Source: CAYUYV01 sp964474635 (lineage in GTDB: Bacteria; Pseudomonadota; Alphaproteobacteria; JAJFIK01). Taken from it: DNA of 64,000 nucleotides. The position numbers and the translations under genes are program-made. The stretch lies in assembly GCA_964474635.1 (NCBI GenBank), contig CAYYTT010000002.1, positions 1 to 64,000 on the forward strand. The letters run 5' to 3'. Shown piece by piece: positions 15,145-23,469 of the stretch (position 1 is the stretch's first letter; the number at the start of each line of letters is the position of its first letter). A model generated the notes under the pieces. That model searched no databases and was not told the origin of the DNA. It saw nothing but the letters and a program-made list of their open reading frames with translations.

Positions 15145-16128
15145 ATGCTGAAGAGTTTGATGGGGGGCAACAGATCGCGTCTTTTCTCAGTTCTCTTCGC
15201 GATTCTGCCGATTGCTCCGATTGCGGCAAGTCTGTCCGTGACGCCCGCTCCGGATGCCTCCAGTGACCAGGGCACGGGCCCGGCTCCCCAGGCGGCGCCG
15301 GCCCGCGCGCCGGGCTTTCAGGAATGCGGCGATTGCCCCCGGATGGTGGTTGTTCCGCCGGGCACCATGACCATTGGCAAATCCGGCAATCAGGGCGAGC
15401 CGGACGAACGTCCTAGCCGGGTCGTGGCCTTCTCCGCGCCCTTTGCGGTCAGCGAAACGGAGGTCACCGTTGAACAATTCGCCGCCTTCGTGAACGACAC
15501 CGGATATGAGATGGGCTTGGGCTGTTGGACCTACGAAAACGATGTCTTCGCCGAACGTGTCGATCGCTCCTGGATCAATCCGGGTTATGCAAGAACCGGG
15601 GCAAGCCCGGTGACTTGCGTGTCGTGGATCGATGCCATGACATATGCCAAATGGCTCAGTGCAAAGACCAAAGCGACCTATCGTCTTCTTTCCGAGAGCG
15701 AATGGGAATACGCGGCACGGGGCGGGCGCACGACGCCTTTCAGTTGGGGCAGCGAGCCGTCCTCATGCCGGCGCGGGGCCGTTGACGGGGCCTCGAACCG
15801 TCTGTGCGGTGGGCAGGGGCCACTCCCGGTCGGGACATTTCAACGCAATCGGTTCGGACTTTTCGACGTGCATGGCAATGTTTGGGAATGGGTTCTCGAT
15901 TGCTGGAATGGGTCCTACGCAACTTTGGCCGCCAACGGTGCACCTAATGGCAATGGCGACTGTCAGCGGGCCGTTTTGCGCGGCGGCTCGTGGCTCACTT
16001 ATCCCGCCGCTCAACGCTTAGGGCTGCGCAATTGGTTGAGCCGTACGGAGCGTCAAAGCCATGTGGGATTTCGGATCCTTCGCCCCTTCTCCGCACAGGA
16101 ACTAAACGCCAATCGCATCGGGTTATGA
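15145..16128 (+). CDS. Exported formylglycine-generating-enzyme-like (SUMF1-fold) protein
   Basis: The ~327-residue protein has an N-terminal hydrophobic export segment (LFSVLFAILPIAPIAASL) and a complete FGE-sulfatase domain: MVVVPPGTMTIG, FAVSETEVTVEQFAAFVNDTG, LLSESEWEYAARGG, GLFDVHGNVWEW and LRGGSW...HVGFRIL. The two redox cysteines of the true copper FGE, which lie just after the GGS motif, are replaced (GGSWLTYPAAQ). Sulfatase-type formylglycine formation is therefore unlikely. The fold is reused in carbohydrate and peptide recognition and in EgtB-type enzymes. Its place at the end of the curli operon suggests an envelope role tied to curli export or to modifying or binding curlin. An in-frame upstream ATG at 15052 would bury the signal. 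Confidence 0.8.
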   Translation: MLKSLMGGNRSRLFSVLFAILPIAPIAASLSVTPAPDASSDQGTGPAPQAAPARAPGFQECGDCPRMVVVPPGTMTIGKSGNQGEPDERPSRVVAFSAPFAVSETEVTVEQFAAFVNDTGYEMGLGCWTYENDVFAERVDRSWINPGYARTGASPVTCVSWIDAMTYAKWLSAKTKATYRLLSESEWEYAARGGRTTPFSWGSEPSSCRRGAVDGASNRLCGGQGPLPVGTFQRNRFGLFDVHGNVWEWVLDCWNGSYATLAANGAPNGNGDCQRAVLRGGSWLTYPAAQRLGLRNWLSRTERQSHVGFRILRPFSAQELNANRIGL

Positions 16129-16137
16129 AGGGGGCAA

Positions 16138-16177
16138 GGGAGTTTGATAGGGGAAGTCTGGTAGGGGGAGTTTGATA
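16138..16177. repeat. Short direct repeat between the FGE-like and LuxR genes
   Basis: GGGAGTTTGATA occurs at 16138-16149 and 16166-16177, within a purine-rich convergent junction. No terminator hairpin is evident there. Confidence 0.6.
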
Positions 16178-16193
16178 AGGCGACGTGGGCCCG

Positions 16194-16904
16194 TCACACC
16201 CTGAGTGATTGGAGCAAAAACGTCGCCAATTCGCTTTGCCGCGATGTCCCGGTTTTGGCAAACAAGGAACGCAATTGCGTACGGATTGTGGTCGCGGCGA
16301 CATTCCGATGTTGAGCGATCTCAGCGACGCTGGACCCCTTCAGCAAGAGACGACCAAGTTCCAGTTCACTGGATGTAAAAGAAAAAAGTGTTTTCCAATG
16401 ATTACAGTATGAGATATCAATTTTATTCATTCTGCAGATGGAAATTTGCAATCCTCCGATGTCACCGTCTTTTATCACAAAGCAAAAGGATGCAAGTGCG
16501 TTTAGTCCTTTGTCCCGTATAGAAATATAATGGGGTGCGGGGAATTTCTTTAATTCCTTTGGTCCTTGAATAATATCTCGAATTTTGGACTCAAAAGATG
16601 GAATTTGAAAATCAATGACTCCAGACGGCGTGCTGGACCAAATTTTTTTATTTAAGCTATCACTCAATGCTTGCCTATTCGCCATCAGAATTTTTCTGTC
16701 TCTTCTGATCCAAATCCGGGAAATGGATTGATGATCTTCAATTACAGGAAAAGACCAGGTCTGATCAGAATTGACCAGCATATCGCCGGCAGAGTCGCTT
16801 ATATCAAGAGAGTAGCATTCATGATTGGATGAAAATGCAGGAGATCCTTTCTTGCTCTTCAAAGGTTGTTTTTTGCGAGAGTATTTTTCCCCCTGAACGC
16901 TCAT
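16194..16904 (-). CDS. LuxR-type transcriptional regulator
   Basis: The 236-residue protein has a C-terminal LuxR/GerE helix-turn-helix (FTSSELELGRLLLKGSSVAE, then VAATTIRTQLRSLFAKTGTS). The ~165-residue N-terminal part has no receiver aspartate pattern and may be a ligand- or PAS-like sensor domain. I chose the ATG at 16904 because AGGGGAG lies five bases before it; longer frames up to 17057 lack such a site. Its codon use and base composition are much more AT-rich than those of every neighbour. It points towards the curli operon end and is the only regulator in the island, so it may serve as the functional counterpart of CsgD, which also carries a LuxR-type HTH. Confidence 0.82.
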   Translation of the reverse strand: MSVQGEKYSRKKQPLKSKKGSPAFSSNHECYSLDISDSAGDMLVNSDQTWSFPVIEDHQSISRIWIRRDRKILMANRQALSDSLNKKIWSSTPSGVIDFQIPSFESKIRDIIQGPKELKKFPAPHYISIRDKGLNALASFCFVIKDGDIGGLQISICRMNKIDISYCNHWKTLFSFTSSELELGRLLLKGSSVAEIAQHRNVAATTIRTQLRSLFAKTGTSRQSELATFLLQSLRV

Positions 16905-16997
16905 TTTTCTCCCCTTGAACGAAGCGCCGGCAAATTTATGGCTCGATATGTAAAAAGCGATGAACACGGTTCGCATCTTTTCCGGGCGATTTTCAAT

Positions 16998-17026
16998 ATA
17001 ATTGGTATATGGATAAGGACGGTCAA
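16998..17026 (-). promoter_or_regulatory. Candidate sigma-70 promoter of the LuxR gene
   Basis: On the minus strand a TTGACC -35 box (17021-17026) is followed after 17 bases by AATTAT (16998-17003). This would give a 5' leader of roughly 85-90 bases to the ATG at 16904. Confidence 0.4.
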
Positions 17027-17277
17027 GAAAAAAGTAAAACCCGCCGCGAAGTGCCACTCTTATAAGTAATACCGGCCACCTTCATTTTTCAAAAATAGTG
17101 ACACTGAAGACCGGTGCCGGACGTTAGACTGTTCTGTGGTAAGAGGAAATGGCAGCGAATGGTGCTCCCGAAAACCACGTAGTCCGGCGAATTTCAGACG
17201 CTCTGCGTCTAATTCGAAGCATCGTGTATTTCAAAGCACCGGGAAAAAGTGGCGTTCGGCCGAAAAAATAAGTCTTT

Positions 17278-17293
17278 ATACTGACTGCAGTAT
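17278..17293 (-). terminator. Hairpin downstream of rlmH
   Basis: ATACTG (17278-17283) and CAGTAT (17288-17293) form a 6-bp stem with a 4-base loop, seven bases beyond the rlmH stop. On the minus strand a T-rich stretch (ACTTATTTTTTCGG) follows. It is a short stem, so a weak terminator at best. Confidence 0.4.
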
Positions 17294-17299
17294 GGTTTC

Positions 17300-17788
17300 T
17301 CACTCCCGGTGATACGGGTGGCCTGCTAAAATTGTTGCGGCGCGGTATATCTGCTCAAGGACCATCACGCGGGCGAGCATATGGGGCCAGGTGGCCGCTC
17401 CGAAGCTCACTGTGAGGTCGGCGTCCTCGCGCAAATCCGGGTCGAGGCCGGCGGCCCCGCCAATGAGGAGCGTCGTGGCCGGCGAGCCCTGGTCGCGCCA
17501 GGCGGCGATGCGCTCGGCGAAACCTTTGGAGGGCAGGGGGGCGCCCCGTTCATCAAGGGCAATGACTTTGCCGCCGGGCACGAGGGCCTTGCGCAGCTTG
17601 TCTGCTTCGCCGGCCTTGGCCTCGCGCGAGCCGGGTTTTGCCCCCCCGCCGTCCTCCCATTCCATCACCTCAAGGGGCTTTAGTCCGAGCGGGCGGGCGA
17701 GCGCGTCGAAGCGGGTGCGGTAATCTTCACATAGACTGCGTTCAGGCGACCGGCGCATCCGGCCGATCGCCGCCACAATAAGTTTCAC
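17300..17788 (-). CDS. rlmH: 23S rRNA pseudouridine-1915 N3-methyltransferase
   Basis: The 162-residue SPOUT-fold methyltransferase acts on assembled 70S ribosomes at position 1915 in helix 69. It opens MKLIVAAIGRMRRSPE. It has the SAM-binding knot signature LLIGGAAGLDP and the C-terminal block FGAATWPHMLARVMVLEQIYRAATILAGHPYHRE, including the invariant YH near the end. Length is normal for RlmH. It follows rsfS on the minus strand, the usual alphaproteobacterial pairing. The gap of 142 bases between the two is longer than normal. Confidence 0.95.
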   Translation of the reverse strand: MKLIVAAIGRMRRSPERSLCEDYRTRFDALARPLGLKPLEVMEWEDGGGAKPGSREAKAGEADKLRKALVPGGKVIALDERGAPLPSKGFAERIAAWRDQGSPATTLLIGGAAGLDPDLREDADLTVSFGAATWPHMLARVMVLEQIYRAATILAGHPYHRE

Positions 17789-17930
17789 AATGAATTCCCA
17801 TGCCGACCGGAGGTGGCAGGCGCAAGCACAGCATCACGGGCCCGCCGGTGCCGGGCGATTCAGGGACCCACCGCGCACGGTTTTAACGCCGAGCAACGGA
17901 CGCCCAACGCAAACCGCCGTGCCCAAGGCA

Positions 17931-18386
17931 TCAGGACGCGGTGCGCGCGGCCTCCACACCCCAGATCTTCTCAAGATTGTAGAATTCGCGCACCTCGGGG
18001 CGGAACAGGTGGACGATCACATCGCCCACATCGATCAGCACCCAGTCGCAATGGGGCAAGCCCTCAACCTGCACGGTCCCAAGACCAGCGTCTTTAAGAT
18101 TCCGGGCAAGGCGATCGGCAATGGCGCCCACATGGCGATGGGAGCGGCCGGAAGCGATGACCATATAATCGGCCACGCTTGATTTGCCGGTCAGATCAAT
18201 GGTCACCAGATCCTCAGCCTTATCATCGTCGAGGGAGGTGAGGATCAGATCCTTTAATCCCGCTCCCGAAGGCGCCGCCTTCTCAGGAGCTGGGGGTCTA
18301 TCGTCGCCGGGTGCGGCGCGATTCAGAGTGGCAAGGCTCAGAGTTCCGGTCCTCTCGCTTGGGCATCTTGCACCGAGATGCATCAA
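17931..18386 (-). CDS. rsfS: Ribosome silencing factor
   Basis: The 151-residue RsfS/YbeB/Iojap protein binds L14 of the large subunit and blocks subunit joining in stationary phase or starvation. The family core is clear: LILTSLDDDKAEDLVTIDL, SSVADYMVIASGRSHRHVGA, VEGLPHCDWVLIDVGDVIVH and LFRPEVREFYNLEKIW. The first ~40 residues are Pro/Ala-rich and not conserved, so the start may be later. It lies upstream of rlmH on the same strand. nadD, often adjacent, is not found; xdhC is divergent 81 bases away. Confidence 0.93.
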   Translation of the reverse strand: MMHLGARCPSERTGTLSLATLNRAAPGDDRPPAPEKAAPSGAGLKDLILTSLDDDKAEDLVTIDLTGKSSVADYMVIASGRSHRHVGAIADRLARNLKDAGLGTVQVEGLPHCDWVLIDVGDVIVHLFRPEVREFYNLEKIWGVEAARTAS

Positions 18387-18467
18387 ACCACATGGGACGA
18401 TAGCATAGGTGCCGGTTTATGAAAATCACCGTCGGTCCCGCACCGTTCCAACCAGGGGAGCCACACC

Positions 18468-19496
18468 ATGCCCGAGCGCGCAAACACTGATGTTGCCGCC
18501 TATGGGGGCCGTTTTGCCGAGGATGTGCTGCCCTTTTTGGAACCGGGGCGGGCGCTCATTTCGCTTGTGGGAATCGAGGGATCCACACCCCGGCCGTTGG
18601 GCGCGCAGATGGTTGTCGCGCCGGCAAACCCCGCGAGAGGCGAGAGCGATGGCGCCAGTCCCTTAAGTGTCGGTCCATGGGGCGGCGAGGGCGTATGGGG
18701 CTATCTGACGGGCGGCTGCGTCGAAGAGGCCATCGTGACCGAGGCGCGCCAGGCCCTGGCCGAGGGCACCAACCGGCGCCAACGCTATGGCGCCGGCTCG
18801 CCCTACCGCGACCTTGTGCTGCCCTGCGGCAGCGCCGTCGAGCTGTTCTTCGATGTGGGGGTGGACCCGGCCACCGTGACGGCGCTGAAGGCGGCGCGTG
18901 ATGAACGCCGGGCCGTTGCCACACGGACGGATTTTGCCGCCCTGCGCTCGGCCCGCCTCGTGGCCGATCCGGCCGGCGAAGGGATATCGGCGAGCAGTTG
19001 CGAGAACGGCCAGCTGCTGCGCCTGCACACACCGCCTTTGCGGCTGGTCATGGCGGGGGCTGGCCCGGTTTGTTTGTTTCTGGGCCGTTTTGCGCGCGAA
19101 GCGGGGATGGAGGTGAGCCTGCTGACCCCGGACGCGGTGACGGCGGATTTGGCACACGGCATGACTGTCCGGCGATTGACGAGCCCGCGCGAGCCCCTCG
19201 ACCTGGGCGCTGATCCGTGGACGGCCATTGCGGTGCTGTTCCACGACCACGACTGGGAACCCGTGGTGCTGCAGGCGGCCTTGGCCTCGACGGCCTGCTA
19301 TATCGGCGCCATGGGCAGCGCCCGCACCCACGCCGCCCGCCTTGCCACGCTGGAGGCGCTGGGCGTCGCGTCGCAAGAGGCCGCGCGCATCAAGGGCCCG
19401 GCCGGGGTGACCTCCGGCGCGCGGTCGGCGCCGGAGATCGCGTTGTCAATCCTCACGGAAATTCAGTATGAGGCACGGCAAGGCGCCCAAATGTAA
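18468..19496 (+). CDS. XdhC/CoxI-family molybdoenzyme accessory protein
   Basis: The 342-residue protein has an N-terminal XdhC/CoxI domain (LISLVGIEGSTPRPLGAQMVV, WGYLTGGCVEEAIVTEA, RDLVLPCGSAVELFFD). Its C-terminal Rossmann-like XdhC_C domain contains LVMAGAGPVCLFLGRFA, LFHDHDWE and CYIGAMGSARTHAARL, and ends PEIALSILTEI. Family members protect and sulfurate the molybdenum cofactor before insertion into xanthine dehydrogenase-type hydroxylases. The conserved GGC of the N-terminal domain is present. No molybdoenzyme gene is next to it, so its client is elsewhere in the genome. It diverges from rsfS. Confidence 0.88.
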   Translation: MPERANTDVAAYGGRFAEDVLPFLEPGRALISLVGIEGSTPRPLGAQMVVAPANPARGESDGASPLSVGPWGGEGVWGYLTGGCVEEAIVTEARQALAEGTNRRQRYGAGSPYRDLVLPCGSAVELFFDVGVDPATVTALKAARDERRAVATRTDFAALRSARLVADPAGEGISASSCENGQLLRLHTPPLRLVMAGAGPVCLFLGRFAREAGMEVSLLTPDAVTADLAHGMTVRRLTSPREPLDLGADPWTAIAVLFHDHDWEPVVLQAALASTACYIGAMGSARTHAARLATLEALGVASQEAARIKGPAGVTSGARSAPEIALSILTEIQYEARQGAQM

Positions 19497-19531
19497 GGGC
19501 CCCTGCCGCCGCCGCACAAAAATCGACCCGC

Positions 19532-20659
19532 TTAGGAGTCGAATTCGGCGATGATCCGCACAAAGCGGTTCACCTGGGATTTAACCCCGTCCGCCGTGGT
19601 CAGGCGAAGAGCGCTTTCACCCTTAGGCTGAAGGGTGATGTTCCGGTCGGGCACCCCCCGGCTGATCAGGCCGGCGCGCACCGCTTCGGCCCGTGCCCGC
19701 GACAGGCGCAGATTATAAGCCGGATTGCCGGATGAGTCCGTGTGACCTTCCAGGATGATCGACTTGACGTTCCGCTGACGGATCACGATCGCGGCGGCAT
19801 CAAGCACTTTGTCCGCCTCCGCATTGAGGCTGGAGCTGTTGAAGTCGAAAAAGACGAGTTCGAGCAGTTCCCGGTCCGGAACTTCCGGTGCCGGCGGCGG
19901 CGGAGGCGTGGGCGCCGGCGCGGGCGGCGGGGCCGGTTGCGGCTCGGGCTGGGCCGTGCGCACGGGCGGCAGGTCCTGTCGAGGCGAGGAGCGCTGTCCG
20001 CCAAGGGTGTAGCGCAGGCCTGCCAGGAAGGCGTGGTTGGCAAACTCGCCCTCGCCGGACGGCCCGAAATCGTAATCGCCGGCAGATATATAACGGTAGC
20101 GGGTTTCGATGGCGACCGTGTCGGTCAGGTCCGCCGCGATGCCGGTCGTGCCCTGCCAGGCGAACTTCACATCGGAGTCCGAGGGGCCCGCGCCGCCCAT
20201 GCCGGCCAACGTGTAGTCCGGGGTGAGGCGGGCGAGACCCACACCGAAGCCCACAAAGGGACGGATGTTTTGAAACGGTGTGAAATCCCGATAGATCGAG
20301 GTGAATGCCGTCAGGGCATTCAGGTCACCCGCCGCGGCAAAGCCGCCGCTCGCCCCCAAAACGTCCTGGGACGTGTAGCCCACGCTCACCTCCGCGCGGG
20401 TCTTCGGTAAAAAGTAGTAGCCGGCCGCGCCGTCGACGGCCCAGGAGCCATCCACATCCACTGTGCTTGCCGGGCCGCCGGTGACATCGCTGTCGAAGCC
20501 GAGGACATAGCCGCCTTCGAGTTTGAGATATGTGGCGCCTTCCGCCGTGGCGGCCTCGCTGCGCGGGTCCCCCGCCTGGGCAGGAGCGGACAGGGCGAGA
20601 AACGCGCAGCCCATCATGACTGCACGCAGCCCCGGAGGTGGTGTGTTGAGCCGGTTCAT
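19532..20659 (-). CDS. OmpA-family outer-membrane protein (first of a divergent pair)
   Basis: The 375-residue protein has a signal peptide (VMMGCAFLALSAPAQA). An eight-stranded beta-barrel-type domain follows (GYVLGFDSDVTG, GYYFLPKTRAEVSVGYTS, IETRYRYISAGDYDFG, NHAFLAGLRYTLGG). A Pro/Ala hinge at about residues 235-260 leads to an OmpA C-terminal peptidoglycan-binding domain (LVFFDFNSSSLNAEADKVLD, LEGHTDSSGNPAYNLRLSRARAEAVR). It links outer membrane to cell wall; the barrel may form a small pore. It is transcribed away from a second OmpA-type gene of similar build, 368 bases off. The two look like ancient paralogues rather than recent copies. Confidence 0.92.
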   Translation of the reverse strand: MNRLNTPPPGLRAVMMGCAFLALSAPAQAGDPRSEAATAEGATYLKLEGGYVLGFDSDVTGGPASTVDVDGSWAVDGAAGYYFLPKTRAEVSVGYTSQDVLGASGGFAAAGDLNALTAFTSIYRDFTPFQNIRPFVGFGVGLARLTPDYTLAGMGGAGPSDSDVKFAWQGTTGIAADLTDTVAIETRYRYISAGDYDFGPSGEGEFANHAFLAGLRYTLGGQRSSPRQDLPPVRTAQPEPQPAPPPAPAPTPPPPPAPEVPDRELLELVFFDFNSSSLNAEADKVLDAAAIVIRQRNVKSIILEGHTDSSGNPAYNLRLSRARAEAVRAGLISRGVPDRNITLQPKGESALRLTTADGVKSQVNRFVRIIAEFDS

Positions 20660-21027
20660 GGTTCCCTTTCCCCCGGCACGCTGATGCGGCCGGTCGTTTC
20701 AGTGGCACTGGCGGGGCGAGTGTACGAACGTCGCCCAATTCAACCATATTAAGAGTGAGTCGCGGATCAGGGGAGCAGCGGCCTCGCGCAGCGCCCGACT
20801 CGGCGTTCAATGGCCGTAGAGCGCTCTTGCCCCTGGTCTTTTTGCCGGATCACGCGGACAGGGCGGGGCGACCTGGAGCGGTTGTTGCACACTCGTAAGG
20901 TCAAAGATCGTGCGTGTGTTCGAAAATCGGATGCCGGATGGATGGCCGCATGGTATATTCTAGTACAGGATGTACTGACGCATCGGGATGCGGGTGGAGA
21001 CGCCACAAGCGTCCAGGGAGAAAGAGC
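20660..21027. other. Divergent promoter region between two OmpA-type genes
   Basis: This 368-base non-coding spacer must hold promoters for both outer-membrane protein genes. A TATATT box lies at 20954-20959 towards the downstream gene, without a good -35, and an inverted repeat follows at 20962-20976. Short open frames crossing it are not supported. Confidence 0.5.
20962..20976. promoter_or_regulatory. Small inverted repeat, possible operator
   Basis: AGTAC-N5-GTACT is a perfect 5-bp inverted repeat just downstream of a TATATT element and about 50 bases before the ATG of the OmpA-type gene. It could be an operator or a chance palindrome. Confidence 0.3.
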
Positions 21028-22134
21028 ATGAATTTTAGGGGGTTGGCTCTCGGCCTGCTTGGCACGGTGAGCGCGCTTGCCTGGTCTGGCGACAGCGCTG
21101 CTGAGGGCATCGACTTATCCAAGTTATATGTGAAGGGTGAGGGTGGTTACGTGTTCGGCGGGTCGGCCGACGTGGACGATCCCCTTTTCCTCGGCGTCGA
21201 TCCGGTTGCAAATCCGGATGCGGGTATCGATCTGGATTTTGACAGCGGTTTCGTCTTTGGCGGTGCCGTTGGTTACCAAATCCTGGAACAGTGGCGGGTC
21301 GAACTTGGCGCCACTTATGAAGGGCGTGACCTGGACGCAGCCGACAGCCTGCTCCTGCTGGACAGCGGGGACGTGGACGTGCTGGCCGTGATGGCGTCTT
21401 TCTATCGGGATTTCTCGCTCAAAATTGGCGGTGACATCATCAAACCGTTCATTGGTGGCGGTATTGGTGTGGCGCGGCTTGAGCTCGACAATCTGGTCCC
21501 GGCCTTCCCGAATGGCCCGGTTCCGGACGAGCAGGACACCAACTTCGCTTGGACCGGTACGGCCGGCGTTGGCTATCAGCTGACGGAACAATTGGCGCTC
21601 GATTTCCGGTATCGCTACATGGACGCCGGGGCCTTTACGGTCGACACGACGTTCGAGACATCGGAAGGCGATTATCGCAGCCACGCCATCATGGTCGGCA
21701 TGCGTTACTTCCTCGGCCGCGCGGCTCCAGAGCCTGCGGCAAAGGCGGTTCCGGCAGCCGTGGCGCCGCCGCCCCCGCCGCCCGAGCCCCAGGTGATGAC
21801 GAAGGTCGTGTATTTCGATTTCGACGAAAGTGCGATCCGTCCGGAAGCGGCTTCAACGCTGGATGATGTCGCCACGATCCTTGGTCGTAACCCTGAGTTC
21901 CAGCGGGTCAGCATCGAAGCCCATGCGGACACCAAAGGGCCCGCCGGGTACAACATGCGCCTCTCCAAGCGCCGGGCTGAATCCGTTCGCAGCTACCTGG
22001 TTGACCAAAGAGGGATCGACGGGGCGCGGGTAAGCATCGACTGGAAAGGCGAGTCCAATCCCGTTGTGGCCACCGGAGACGGCGTGATTGAGCCGCAAAA
22101 CCGCCGTGCCGAAGTGGTGATCCGGATCCGCTGA
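21028..22134 (+). CDS. OmpA-family outer-membrane protein (second of the pair)
   Basis: The 368-residue protein starts at an ATG preceded by AGGGAG, with a signal peptide (LALGLLGTVSALAWSGDSAAEG). The beta-barrel-type domain contains YVKGEGGYVFGG, GFVFGGAVGYQILEQWRVELG, LDFRYRYMDAGAF and AIMVGMRYFLG. A Pro-rich hinge (APPPPPPEPQ) precedes the OmpA C-terminal domain (VVYFDFDESAIRPEAASTLD, EAHADTKGPAGYNMRLSKRR). It anchors outer membrane to peptidoglycan. The barrel part carries unusually many acidic residues (DVDDPLFLGVDP, LDLDFDSG-like stretches). A terminator hairpin follows, so it is monocistronic. Confidence 0.92.
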   Translation: MNFRGLALGLLGTVSALAWSGDSAAEGIDLSKLYVKGEGGYVFGGSADVDDPLFLGVDPVANPDAGIDLDFDSGFVFGGAVGYQILEQWRVELGATYEGRDLDAADSLLLLDSGDVDVLAVMASFYRDFSLKIGGDIIKPFIGGGIGVARLELDNLVPAFPNGPVPDEQDTNFAWTGTAGVGYQLTEQLALDFRYRYMDAGAFTVDTTFETSEGDYRSHAIMVGMRYFLGRAAPEPAAKAVPAAVAPPPPPPEPQVMTKVVYFDFDESAIRPEAASTLDDVATILGRNPEFQRVSIEAHADTKGPAGYNMRLSKRRAESVRSYLVDQRGIDGARVSIDWKGESNPVVATGDGVIEPQNRRAEVVIRIR

Positions 22135-22168
22135 TCAGCACGGATCTTAGGTTTTTCGTGCAAAGGCG

Positions 22169-22200
22169 AGCCCCTGGGGATTTGATCTCCGGGGGCTTTT
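22169..22200 (+). terminator. Rho-independent terminator after the OmpA-type gene
   Basis: AGCCCCTGGGGA (22169-22180) pairs with TCTCCGGGGGCT (22186-22197) with two G-U pairs and a 5-base loop. TTTTCTCTT follows. It lies 35 bases after the stop codon. Confidence 0.85.
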
Positions 22201-22309
22201 CTCTTGGCCGCGCGCTGGTCTACCGTTTTCGCGCCGTCGATGAAGCCTTGGCCTCCGGTGGGCCATCATCCGGCGCGCTAAAAAGCACGTCAACTGGGAG
22301 ACACGTTTC

Positions 22310-22945
22310 ATGGCCCTCACGCTTTACGATTGCGCTCCGGCGCCAAGCCCACGCCGCGCCCGTATCCTGCTTACCGAAAAAGGCATCGAGGTCGAAACGG
22401 TGCAGGTCGATCTGGCCAATCAGGAACAACTCTCCGAAAGCTTCCGCGCCATCAACCCGTCCTGCACCGTCCCGGCCCTGAAGACCGAGGACGGAACCGT
22501 CCTGACCGAGAATGTCGGCATTGCCGCCTTTGCCGAGGCCTACAAGCCCGAGCCGCCGCTGCTCGGCACCACGCCGGAGGAAAAGGGCCTTGTGTGGTCC
22601 TGGAACGCCCGGATCGAATTTGAGGGGCTGACGGCAGTCGCCGAGGCCTTGCGCAATTCCGCCGGCCGGATGGCGGGGCGTGCGCTGACGGGCCCCCACG
22701 CGGTGGAACAGATCCCCGCCCTCGCCGAGCGGGGACGCATGCGCCTTGACCATTTCTTCACCATGCTGAACGCCCGTCTGGAAGACCGCGAGTTTATCGC
22801 GATTGATCGTTATTCCCTTGCCGACATCACCGCTCTTGTCACGGTGGATTTTGCAAAATGGGTGAAGGCGGAGCCCGCGGCGGATCACACGGCGCTGAAG
22901 CGCTGGCACGACGCCGTCTCGGCCCGACCCAGTGCCAAGGCCTGA
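22310..22945 (+). CDS. Glutathione S-transferase family protein
   Basis: The 211-residue protein has an N-terminal thioredoxin-like GST domain (MALTLYDCAPAPSPRRARILL, then NPSCTVPALKTEDGTVLTENVGI, with the cis-Pro and the E-N/S glutathione-gamma-Glu contact). The all-helical C-terminal domain contains DREFIAIDRYSLADITALV, where the D of the N-capping box is kept. Ser or Cys near the N-terminus may be the catalytic residue. It is probably cytoplasmic and involved in detoxification or thiol redox; substrates are unknown. It stands alone between the OmpA terminator and the flagellar region. Confidence 0.88.
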   Translation: MALTLYDCAPAPSPRRARILLTEKGIEVETVQVDLANQEQLSESFRAINPSCTVPALKTEDGTVLTENVGIAAFAEAYKPEPPLLGTTPEEKGLVWSWNARIEFEGLTAVAEALRNSAGRMAGRALTGPHAVEQIPALAERGRMRLDHFFTMLNARLEDREFIAIDRYSLADITALVTVDFAKWVKAEPAADHTALKRWHDAVSARPSAKA

Positions 22946-23469
22946 GGTGGCCCCTTGAGAGCGCGGGGTGATTAATCGGCACCGCGCTTAAGGCCGCGAC
23001 GGCGGCCCGGCGCCGCCCCCGCCGCTCTCGCGGAGCGCCCCCAACGCCCTCGCGGAGCGAACCCAAAAGGTCAGATGGGGGCGCGTGAGCAAAGCAGAGC
23101 AGCGGCGCACTGGACTAAGACTGATCTGGATTGCTCGCCCGCGGCTCAAGGCGCGGCGCTGTCGATCCGCATCGCGCCCAAATCGGCCTCCCGTGAAAAG
23201 GTCCTGACGGCCACCATCGCCGGCACACGGCCGAGTGTGACAGGCGCTTTGCTGCAATTAAACTGAATTTGAATAAGATCCCGGTACGGTATTTTTTCCT
23301 ATTCCCCTTTGGTGCCGATGTGCCGTGCAAAAGACGCGGGGAATCGAAACGCTCCTTATACTGGGCTGTGTCATCCTTCCGGATATGGTTTGCGCCGACT
23401 GACACCCTTCGCCGCTTGAACGGCGCTGTTGGGGTCAGGCGCGCGCGTGTATCTTGCGCACCGGAGCCC
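22946..23469. other. Spacer between the GST gene and the flagellar cluster
   Basis: This 524-base gap has no supported gene. It holds a hairpin after the GST gene (AGCGCGGGGTG 22960-22970 with CACCGCGCT 22980-22988, two-base bulge) and two copies of CTCGCGGAGCG 22 bases apart (23027 and 23049). An AT-richer patch around 23265-23310 may contain the fliK-flgD promoter. I found no sigma-54 type GG-N10-GC element. Confidence 0.5.

Larger units (their letters stand above)
16905..17299. other. AT-rich spacer between the LuxR gene and rlmH
   Basis: This 395-base gap contains the LuxR promoter candidate, an inverted repeat AGACGC-TCT-GCGTCT (17196-17210) and a hairpin next to the rlmH stop (17278-17293). 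The AT-rich composition of the LuxR gene continues to about 17090 and then returns to the local norm, marking a probable island edge. No gene was found. Confidence 0.55.
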
